From Saccoglossus kowalevskii (Eukaryota > Hemichordata > Enteropneusta > Harrimaniidae): a stretch of 24,042 nucleotides of DNA. Location of the stretch: contig NW_003110501.1 of the NCBI RefSeq assembly GCF_000003605.2, forward strand, positions 20,529 through 44,570. Direction: 5' to 3'. The translations under genes were made by a program, and so were the position numbers. Shown here one piece after another: positions 17,552-24,042 of the stretch (position 1 is its first letter; every line of letters begins with the position of its first letter). The notes beneath the pieces were generated by a model. The model was not told the origin of the DNA. It did no database searches and saw nothing but the letters and a program-made list of their open reading frames with translations.

Positions 17552-18300
17552 GGGTTATCCACCACGTGTGATAGGTATTTTTGATGTTTGGAAACCATTC
17601 ACTTAGGTAACCGGGATTCGATTGTTCCCCACGCTAGACTCACAAAAAACACACACAAGCTCCGTTCATGTCCCTTCGATTCTTCACTTGTCTCTAGCTT
17701 TCACCCGAGACAGCTTAAAATCACTTTTTATTACTTGTCACCCATTAGCCAATTACAATACAGTATAAGAGACGTTAAGGTCTTGCCTTCAAACAAACAG
17801 CCAATCACATGAAAGTTTTACACATCATAATCAATTGATTAATCGTCACTATATTAAGAAAACCACTGTCATATTGTCAACGTTTATATTTATGGGTTTT
17901 AATAGTCTTGCAATAACATTCCACAAAGACACCGTATAAGTTTAAAATCACAAACACCATTAGTTTTGGGTTACGACCAACGTACCGCATAATCTTAAAA
18001 TTGTAAACTCATGAGATGTGTCGGCTGATCTCGACTAGTTTCACCATCTGGCCTCATCATTAACCTTTATCAGTAATTTAACCTTTATCAGTAGATGTCA
18101 TGGCAACCACTATTAAGCCGACTGGCCTCGTTATTTAACCCCTTTCAGTATATGCCATGGCAACCACTATTAAGCCGACTGGCCTCGTTATTTAACCCAT
18201 TTCAGTATATGCCATGGCAACCACTATTAAGCTGATAGTATCATCAAAGATGGAAGGAAAAGGTATATTAAGCGAAAGTGTTCTGTCCGGCATTGTCATC
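17552..18300 (-). promoter_or_regulatory. candidate 5' leader and LTR promoter of the gypsy element
   Basis: Reading the minus strand toward gag: CCAAT box (ATTGGCT, near 17808), TATA-like CTTATACT (17770-17763), a second CCAAT (near 17752), and a poly(A) signal AATAAA (17732-17727). This is an LTR-like order of promoter and R-region signals. The tandem repeat at 18048-18232 would lie upstream in U3. LTR ends and a primer-binding site could not be fixed, and no second copy is found near 9.5 kb, so the boundaries are a guess. Confidence 0.35.
18048..18232. repeat. 57-bp direct repeats, about 3 copies
   Basis: CTGGCCTCRTTATTTAACC blocks begin at 18048, 18122 and 18179, each followed by CCATGGCAACCACTATTAAG. 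Copies two and three are 57 bp apart and nearly identical. Copy one carries an extra 17-bp internal duplication (AACCTTTATCAGTA), giving 74 bp. If the neighbouring LTR call is right they could act as U3 enhancer repeats; that is inference. Confidence 0.85.
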
Positions 18301-19514
18301 GTTGTTGTCGTTAATAATTGTTATTGTGTGCACAATAACATTTACTAGTTCTGTTCTAAACTTTATCAAACTTAGTCACCTTATCCATCAGTATAAATTC
18401 TTCCCTTAGTATGAACGACAGATGTCCTGTATGGAAATATCATGCATAAATTGAGAAAATCTTATAAAATATTTTGATTTTAGTGGGAATACGCATTGTT
18501 GTATGTGTTCAATGAAGCAAATGATAATAATATTCCCAAATCCCATGGGAATACTAGACTGGGTTTTCAAACCAACTCATGGAGAGAGCTGTTGCACAGT
18601 CTGATACACATTTGCAAACCTACTAATAAAACCTTTCCAGAAACAAGATGTCAGAAAATCAATATGAGCACTCCTATGAATTGGGCGTCAAACTTTTGAT
18701 CAAGATCTAAAGCCAATAGAAAATTTGTTTAGTCCAAAGTTATCAAATCAAAAACAATACATAAAAAGCAAAATGTAGCATCAACATTTTAAATAGAAAA
18801 TTGTACTCGAAAAAATGTATTCTGTATTTGACAAATAGTTCATTCGACAGGAATTTGTTTCAGCTATTAAACCAGAATGATAGAGCTTTTATAATACTAA
18901 TTTAAAAACGCACTTCAAAAACAAAGATTATAGTGTTTGAAGATGTATATTCTCAGGAAGCAACAGTACTGTTGACTTCTCTCTCCGCTGGACACCAACT
19001 AACAAGGTTTGATGTTATCGTGCATGACACCAATGATTTTGTAAGATATTCACAACAATCAAGGACATTTGGTAGACTGCTGTTTCAATCCTAAAAATTA
19101 ACCAATCAAAACGACGGATGCTACCAACATATTCAAATTACCATAGCTCATTTAAATATGTTAATATTATTGAACGTAGTACGGAGGAGACCTGCCGACG
19201 TTGTAACACGATTCTTTTGTTTGTATTTTGATGGGAAACGGCATGATTTTTTTCAATCAAAAAATTAGTTGTTTTCAAAAGATAGTATTTGAAGAATAAT
19301 TTAACATTGTTTACAGTGATAACTGCTCATTGTCGCAACAAAGCTTACCCATTCACACTAGTCAGAATAAACATCATACTCTTGAATAAGCGTCAATGAC
19401 TACGATAGAACTTAAATTAGACTATTTTAGACATAAGGAATGATTGAAATGTCCGGAAAATGACGCCAAAATATTATTTTGCGGTCCCATTTTTTTAAAA
19501 AAACTTAAACTGCC
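18301..19514. other. right arm of the insertion, no gene seen
   Basis: This is AT-rich DNA between the putative LTR and the right TIR. The frame at 18496-18699 has no recognisable domain. No transposase motif was found on either strand. Confidence 0.45.
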
Positions 19515-19538
19515 GGGCGAATTTACACCAGAATCCGG
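19515..19538 (-). repeat. right terminal inverted repeat
   Basis: This is the inverted copy of 9215-9238, matching at 21 of 24 positions. It ends CAGAATCCGG and is followed by CA (the presumed mutated TA duplication) and then the resumed LINE frame. Confidence 0.7.
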
Positions 19539-19540
19539 CA

Positions 19541-19890
19541 TTAACGTAAATAATTATATAACCAAGCCATTAAATATTATAAGAGAAGTGAAACTGATGC
19601 GTCATATGAGCCCCACTCTTTTTAATATTTGTATTAATGGTTTAAATCTAAATTTAGTCAATGTTAAAACAGATTCCCCCTTGTTAAATAATACAATAGT
19701 TAACTCAATTACGAACATGTACATGTTTGCTGAAGATCTAGCATCTATTTGCACCTCCCAAGCTGGTCTACAGACAATGTTAACTACACTCAATAAATAC
19801 TGTTCAGAGTGGAAACTTGCCAAGAATCTATCAAAAACACAGGTTGTCATTTTCAGTTCAAACACATTCAGAAACCATCAATTCAATTGA
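19541..19890 (+). pseudogene. LINE reverse transcriptase, C-terminal palm fragment
   Basis: The frame reads VNNYITKPLNIIREV, then MSPTLFNICINGLNLNL, the conserved block after the second RT motif. MYMFAEDLASICTSQAGLQ is the Y-A-D-D region with FAED in its place, and WKLAKNLSKTQVVIF is the thumb border. The A-D to A-E change removes one catalytic aspartate. This is the direct continuation of the fragment ending at 9212. LINE homology ends near 19890 at a TGA and does not continue, so the copy is also truncated on this side, next to a probable LTR. Confidence 0.85.
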
Positions 19891-19949
19891 TACGTCCCCG
19901 GGACAAGGCCTAATTGTTAATTAAGACCAAGCCCCTGAAACTAACGTAT

Positions 19950-19963
19950 GGTACGAGCCCCCA
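19950..19963 (-). other. primer-binding site complementary to tRNA-Pro
   Basis: The minus strand reads TGGGGGCTCGTACC. Animal tRNA-Pro ends in GGACGAGCCCCCA, so 13 of 14 bases are complementary. A TGGGGGCTCGT primer-binding site is common in LTR retroelements. It lies just downstream, on the minus strand, of an LTR-like sequence with AATAAA at 20015-20010. Confidence 0.45.
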
Positions 19964-20560
19964 CTTCCGATAATGGAAGAATGACACAATAAAATGCTAC
20001 AAAACTAGATTTATTGTACTAGTCCAATCAATGACAGTAATAACAGTGAGCATAGGCCAGAATTTATAAATATTAACATTACAAATAATACCTAGTTTAA
20101 TATTACAGGTGGACGTTTCATAGAATAATCACTACAAAACTATATTCAACTATGAGCAGGGTTTACTCAAGGGTCATGTCAAACAATGTCTCTATACCAG
20201 TGCCAGTTCGCTGGGTTAATAGTTCGACGAGAGTCTAGTCTTGACACAGGTACTGTTACAGTTCGAGAAATGACGTTTTCATTGACGAAGAATATATCTC
20301 CTTTACAAATTCTTGAATTCGCTGGTCAACCAGTTCACTTGTAAGACTTCACAAAAAAGGGCAACACAGCCACGTTATCAACAGCAAACGAGTGCAGCGC
20401 ACAGCGAGAGCAGCAACCACGTGCGAAACAACTACTTTCATACTCTGCAACTCCGCCACGTAGCCCAATCGAACCCCTTAGATCGATCACGGTTCAGATA
20501 CTGGCACAACGTATCTACTCCCTAACTTGTAGGTAATTTACATGTCATACGTAACACGGT
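19964..20560 (-). mobile_element. candidate solo or truncated LTR
   Basis: Sequence upstream (minus-strand sense) of the tRNA-Pro primer-binding site holds a poly(A) signal at 20015-20010 and a GC-richer, non-coding body (20210-20520). Only about 60 bp of internal sequence follow the binding site before LINE sequence begins, so the element body is deleted. The outer LTR edge is not determined; 20560 is an estimate. Confidence 0.35.
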
Positions 20561-22175
20561 TCCCAAATTATAACTTAGCAGCTATTCAAAATCTGCACAA
20601 TATATATACTCAACAAATATATTTTAACCTAGATATTTTCATACTAAATTAATAAAACACAAAAACAGCATATCACTACGCCCTTATCTGGCGAACATTT
20701 AACCTTCTGTCCACAAGCCATATTAATTCAGCATAAACACTATGAAATCAATCTTCTCTACATGTCCCATAAAATTACATGTACGTAACACAATTATAAG
20801 AACAATCAAATGAAAACATTAAATGGGAGTTGCAATTTCACACTTGGCAAGTAAAGCAGCCAAATCAATTCAGTGAATAAAGATATACTTGGAAAAATAT
20901 ACATTGAACCTAAAATGATATTGTTTAACATTTATATCTAAGTCATTGTATTTTATGGATCAGCAATATGGGATTATTAAATATTCACAATATTAAATAG
21001 GACAAAACAACAACTGAACAATTTAATATTAAATTTTGGAAACAAAATTTGCACGTAAATAACAATTCCTGTAACATGGCATCTATAGCAGAGGTGAATC
21101 AATACCCAATTTGACTCTGCGGAAACATACAGGACATTAAATAATGACTATGCATAAATGACTATGCATAAAATAAATAATAAAATAAATGATAATTAAA
21201 CAAAGCTGGCTTACCTAGAACTAAAGTTACCCAATAATATAAAAAATAAATGGTTAAAAGTGATACAATCATTTTCACAATAAAACTCGCTAAATTTCAT
21301 TCAAGAAAACCCGTTTAGTAGAAAACAAAAATAGAAATACAAACATTATTTTAGTAAATACATATGTACAACAGAGAGGTTATTGAACTATTATTATTTA
21401 TTTATTTACCTACATTTTATCACTTTTCATAAAATATTACTTTTTTCTATAACTCAAATGTAAAATTGTTTTACAAGGAGGCAATAAAGTTATTATTATC
21501 AAATTGAATTGGAAATGGATGCTTTGGGTTTCAGTTAGTTTAAGGGGTAGGAATGTAATGGTAAGTCTTTCCACCATGTGTTCAGTTTCATCATAAGAAA
21601 AATATACTACCATATTTTATTAAATTACATTTGTTTGAGATCAGCAAATTATGACATACAGTTGTACCCTACACCACACTACCTGCACTGTACTGTAGTG
21701 TTTAATTTGATCAGTTAACATAATTTTCATTCTTAGGTAAGCAGGCAGCATTTTATTTTGATTTTATTCATTCTGTTTAATGGAATCAAATTGTTTTATG
21801 GACATATACATATATAAGTATTTATAAAATATTTCTATTTATTCATAAAATATTTATCCTGACAGGTTCTCATGCTTTATTCAAATGCAAAAGATGACTT
21901 TATTGGTGTAAAACATCACCAATCTTTGCAATCATTTGCCCTATTTACTGCCACGAACGCAAAAGAGAGATCCCAACAAATGTGTTTGAAACACTTGAAA
22001 TTACAGTGATTTGCTGCAAATATGATTATAGTTTGGTACAGAACGTTAAATTGTGAAAAGGAGCCTGTTCCAAAAGAAAGGTTAAAGGTTATACTGACTC
22101 GGAGTTCTATGTGAACGGTATTCAGCCACTAAGGCTTGTGAATGGTCAAGTTGTTGTCATTCACCATTTAAAATG
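20561..22175. other. AT-rich DNA, no gene seen
   Basis: This is strongly AT-rich sequence with short simple repeats (AATAAATAATAAAATAAAT near 21170-21195, TATTTATTTATTTA near 21395-21410) and one short duplication of AATGACTATGCATAA near 21148-21170. No supported coding frame or RNA gene. Confidence 0.5.
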
Positions 22176-22273
22176 TATAAGCAATTACAAATATTAGAAT
22201 AAAACAAGCATGGCACAAACAATTTATAAGCAATTACAAATATTAGAATAAAACAAGCATGGCACACACAATT
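22176..22273. repeat. perfect-type tandem duplication, 49-bp unit
   Basis: Unit TATAAGCAATTACAAATATT...CAATT occupies 22176-22224 and again 22225-22273 with a single difference (CACAAAC versus CACACAC). It is a recent duplication. Confidence 0.95.
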
Positions 22274-22434
22274 TCAAACCTGTAATGTTGAGCTTGAAGA
22301 TATAAAATCTAATTTCTTGTTTGTCAGTATCACTCTATAGCTGTAAATATGTTTAGCTTAATGGGTCTATATATATTAATAACGAAATTTTATGGGAAAC
22401 CGTAGATCCAATACAATCCGATCTAGCGCCTAAA
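22274..22434. other. spacer before the Penelope-like element
   Basis: No gene. It includes the left arm (22392-22426) of an inverted repeat whose right arm is 22649-22674. Confidence 0.45.
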
Positions 22435-22674
22435 GCGCGTTATAAGTTCTATTGTGGAATTTGTGTGATTCTATTTTATAGTTCATGCGCACTCTTACGT
22501 TTTAACATTTTCTTCTATGCTATCGATATATTATCTTCTATATATCATGTGAATAATGTAGGTCTGATATGTGAGATGCACAACGTGAAAGAAATGTTAT
22601 ATTGTGTATCAAGTGTCATTGAGACCTGATTGGTTATAACGATCCTTTCTATATCGGATTGTATGGTTTCCCAT
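22392..22674. repeat. inverted repeat arms around the left Penelope repeat
   Basis: ATGGGAAACC...ATACAATCCGATCTAG (22392-22426, with a 9-bp insert) is the reverse complement of CTATATCGGATTGTATGGTTTCCCAT split over 22649-22674, with one other mismatch. Next to the right arm are smaller overlapping inverted pairs, CCTGATTG/CAATCAGG (22626, 22677) and ACGATCC/GGATCGT (22639, 22683). It could be a MITE-like footprint or Penelope-associated structure. Confidence 0.6.
22435..22548 (+). repeat. left terminal direct repeat of the Penelope-like element
   Basis: It matches 23302-23477 over ORF end and 3' flank with few substitutions, but jumps from CTATCGAT directly to ATTATCTTCTATATATCAT. It thus misses about 62 bp, including the hammerhead-like motif. 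Confidence 0.85.
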
Positions 22675-22807
22675 GGCAATCAGGATCGTGTAATTTTGGC
22701 ACTTACATACCATTTTTTAAATGCCAGGATTAAAAATATAATGTACAAACATTTTCACATTTTACAGACCAGCAGGGAGACTAGTTCTACGTTTCCACTA
22801 ATGCCAA

Positions 22808-23335
22808 CTACTGCGGCGTGACACTAAGTTAAGGGGGTTATTGGTACATACGGGTGAAAGGGGAGACCCAGAGAAATATGGTTCTGTCACGTGTAATCGA
22901 CCTAGGTGTAATAATTGTCCTTTTATTACAGACTCTAATCGTATATTTGGTCCCAAGGGAGAGGTCAAATATCCGTTCAATTGTATTACCATGAATGTTG
23001 TATATTGCATTTCATGTATTAAATACGGGAAACTTTATATTTGTTCTACAGGTCGTCGATTGGGTGATCGGTTTGCTGAGCATCTACAGCAAACAAGACA
23101 GAAACATTGTTTTTATCCGGTTTCACTTCATTTTAATTCTAGTGGACATAACATTACAGATATGTCTATTTCTGGTATATGTGTTGTCAATGGCAACGAA
23201 AATCAGCTCAGGCGTGTCGAGGAGGAAACTATATTCCGCCTTGGAACAAAAGAACCACATGGAATTAACAAACAGTTCAACTCATTTGTTGAGCTTACTA
23301 GGCGCGTTATATGTTCTATTGTGGAATTTATGTGA
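22808..23335 (+). pseudogene. Penelope-like GIY-YIG endonuclease region
   Basis: The frame begins in LLRRDTKLRGLLVHT and continues CNRPRCNNCPFI, a Cys cluster typical of the RT-endonuclease linker in Penelope-like elements. Then come NVVYCISC, KLYICSTGRRLGDRFAEHL and VSLHFNSSGHNI, and a C-terminal IFRLGTKEPHGINKQF. In the family the endonuclease core reads G-I-Y/V-Y-L and Y-[IV]-G; here the second Gly is Cys (YIC), so activity is doubtful. The Arg of TGRRLGDR and downstream His are kept. No upstream RT is visible and there is no good ATG, so this is a truncated copy. Function in the family: nicking target DNA for integration. Confidence 0.85.
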
Positions 23336-23477
23336 TTCTATTTTATAGTTCATGCGCGCTCTTACGTTTTAACATTTTCTTCCATGCTATCGATAAAGAG
23401 CCATTGCTCGAAACGTCTAGCTATTTTTAATAGTTATTTAGGACTACGATTACCAAATATTATCTTCTATATATCAT
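23302..23477 (+). repeat. right terminal direct repeat of the Penelope-like element
   Basis: This is the complete version of the repeat at 22435-22548. It includes the last ORF codons and stop (TGA 23333-23335), then the 62-bp block with the stem-loop and GAAAC motif, then the TATCTTCTATATATCAT end. Confidence 0.85.
23387..23420 (+). ncRNA. degenerate hammerhead-ribozyme-like motif
   Basis: GAGC-CATT-GCTC (23398-23409) makes a perfect 4-bp stem with a tetraloop, directly followed by GAAAC (23410-23414) and GTC (23415-23417). A hammerhead has CUGAUGA, stem II, GAAA and then a cleavage triplet such as GUC; Penelope-like repeats are known to carry such ribozymes. Here the first core block reads TCGATAA, with differences at invariant positions, so it is probably inactive. 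Chance is possible but the position inside the terminal repeat supports the call. Confidence 0.4.
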
Positions 23478-24042
23478 ATTTATCAGTCCGAGCAGCGTTT
23501 ATTAATGTATATACTACTTCTACATTATTCACTATGTTTAAAAGGCTAACAAATTCTGAATTTGGAATATTCCATATTTTTACTTCAAATACATCTAATA
23601 AATACTGATAGGGAAAATACACCAGGGTTAAATTTTGGAGTTTAAGCCACAGTATACATTTTTAAGTATATACTTGCAATATATTTCAAATTTTGAGGTG
23701 GTCTATGTTTTTGTAATGCTTTGTATGGATACGTGTAGTGAGTCATTCTGTTTATATATTTCTATTATTAGGCAACCTTTATACAATTCATGTTATAATT
23801 TCGTGTAAGGAATATTGAGATTAATACAGTCCAAGTGTCACACCCATAAGTTGCCAAAAACTAGATTAGCTCAAATCACAGGTTGACAGATAGGGAACAT
23901 TTATATGGAGGGCAACTAACTGGTATCTCTGCAATAACAACCAGGGATCTCTTTCTCTGGTCGAGACAATTCGACAGTCCAGTGGTAAATCGAGGTAACG
24001 ACGTACATCGAATATTATAATCAAGGAGACATTCACACCATT
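23478..24042. other. AT-rich DNA, no gene seen
   Basis: No reading frame with recognisable content (the frame at 23384-23608 is low-complexity hydrophobic translation of AT-rich DNA). No repeats or RNA genes noted up to the window edge. Confidence 0.45.

Larger units (their letters stand above)
9215..19538. mobile_element. 10.3-kb insertion with terminal inverted repeats, splitting a LINE
   Basis: Both ends carry a 24-bp inverted repeat (starting CCGGATTCTG and ending AATTCGCCC), identical at 21 of 24 positions. The flanks are two adjacent parts of one LINE RT frame. The insert contains a degraded Ty3/gypsy element on the minus strand. I saw no transposase in the arms (9239-9532 and about 18300-19514). 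The simplest reading is nesting: a non-autonomous TIR element entered the LINE, and the retroelement later entered the TIR element. The alternative is that the retroelement was carried inside the TIR unit when it moved. Confidence 0.6.
22435..23477 (+). mobile_element. 5'-truncated Penelope-like element with terminal direct repeats
   Basis: The 3' end of a Penelope-like ORF (22808-23335, GIY-YIG endonuclease) is flanked by direct repeats at 22435-22548 and 23302-23477. The repeats begin inside the last codons of the ORF (GCGCGTTAT...TTCTATTGTGGAATTT) and run through the 3' flank. LTR-like direct repeats that contain the ORF end are characteristic of partially tandem Penelope copies. The left copy lacks about 62 bp present on the right. 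The reverse transcriptase part is absent. Confidence 0.75.

Noticed and set aside
17611-17631. tRNA T-arm-like string (GGGATTCGATTG then TTCCCCA) considered as a tRNA end or primer-binding site for the gypsy element
   Set aside because: The stem bases do not pair and the distance from the T-loop to CCA is too short for a tRNA 3' end.
9480-17735. A matching LTR pair flanking the gypsy element (similar strings ACTTGTTACCCA at 9506 and ACTTGTCACCCA at 17734)
   Set aside because: Only about 12 bases agree and the neighbours do not align, so this is within chance.
20313-20525. 70-codon plus-strand frame
   Set aside because: It lies in the non-coding body of a probable minus-strand LTR and shows no domain.
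22841-23010. Minus-strand 70-codon frame over the Penelope-like region
   Set aside because: It is opposite the recognisable Cys-rich/GIY-YIG reading frame and has no family match.

Overview
The window reads as nuclear DNA of an animal, most likely a marine invertebrate. It is AT-rich and contains spliced-gene signals, minisatellites and several classes of eukaryotic retroelement (Ty3/gypsy with an envelope gene, a LINE, a Penelope-like element). There is no bacterial gene organisation. A mollusc or other lophotrochozoan would fit, but the sequence alone does not decide the phylum.

Layout. Positions 1-1122 are a 22-bp minisatellite with a 176-bp higher-order period. Positions 1423-2328 hold what looks like the 3' end of a host gene: a 45-bp exon, a 520-bp intron, and a terminal exon coding for a transmembrane segment and a short charged tail, followed by poly(A) signals. 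Short tandem arrays follow (20 bp at 2721, 39 bp at 3362). At 4825-5151 there is a TATA promoter, a possible small intron and a 36-codon reading frame. About 5.2-9.0 kb is mostly featureless AT-rich DNA with minor repeats.

From 9.03 to 19.89 kb there is a nested arrangement. A plus-strand LINE reverse-transcriptase fragment stops at 9212 and resumes in the same reading frame at 19541. The 10.3 kb between the halves is bounded by near-identical 24-bp terminal inverted repeats and a TA/CA target duplication. Inside it, on the minus strand, lies a Ty3/gypsy element (about 17.55 down to 9.53 kb) in the order gag, protease, reverse transcriptase, RNase H, integrase, chromodomain, env. Gag and pol are dead: at least five in-frame stops lie inside recognisable domains, three more lie between nucleocapsid and protease, there are three frame changes, and the integrase Glu is lost. 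The baculovirus-F-like env region is free of stops. It is split into two intact frames that overlap by ATGA. An acceptor-like 3' splice site sits 27 nt before the env start.

Right of the LINE lie a probable LTR with a tRNA-Pro-type primer-binding site (19.95 kb), about 2 kb of AT-rich DNA with a 49-bp duplication, and the 3' end of a Penelope-like element (22.4-23.5 kb). That element keeps a GIY-YIG endonuclease region, has terminal direct repeats, and carries a degenerate hammerhead-like motif. The last 560 bp hold nothing recognisable.

The most interesting points are the intact split env beside a dead gag-pol, the chromodomain plus F-type env combination, and the TIR-bounded interruption of the LINE.
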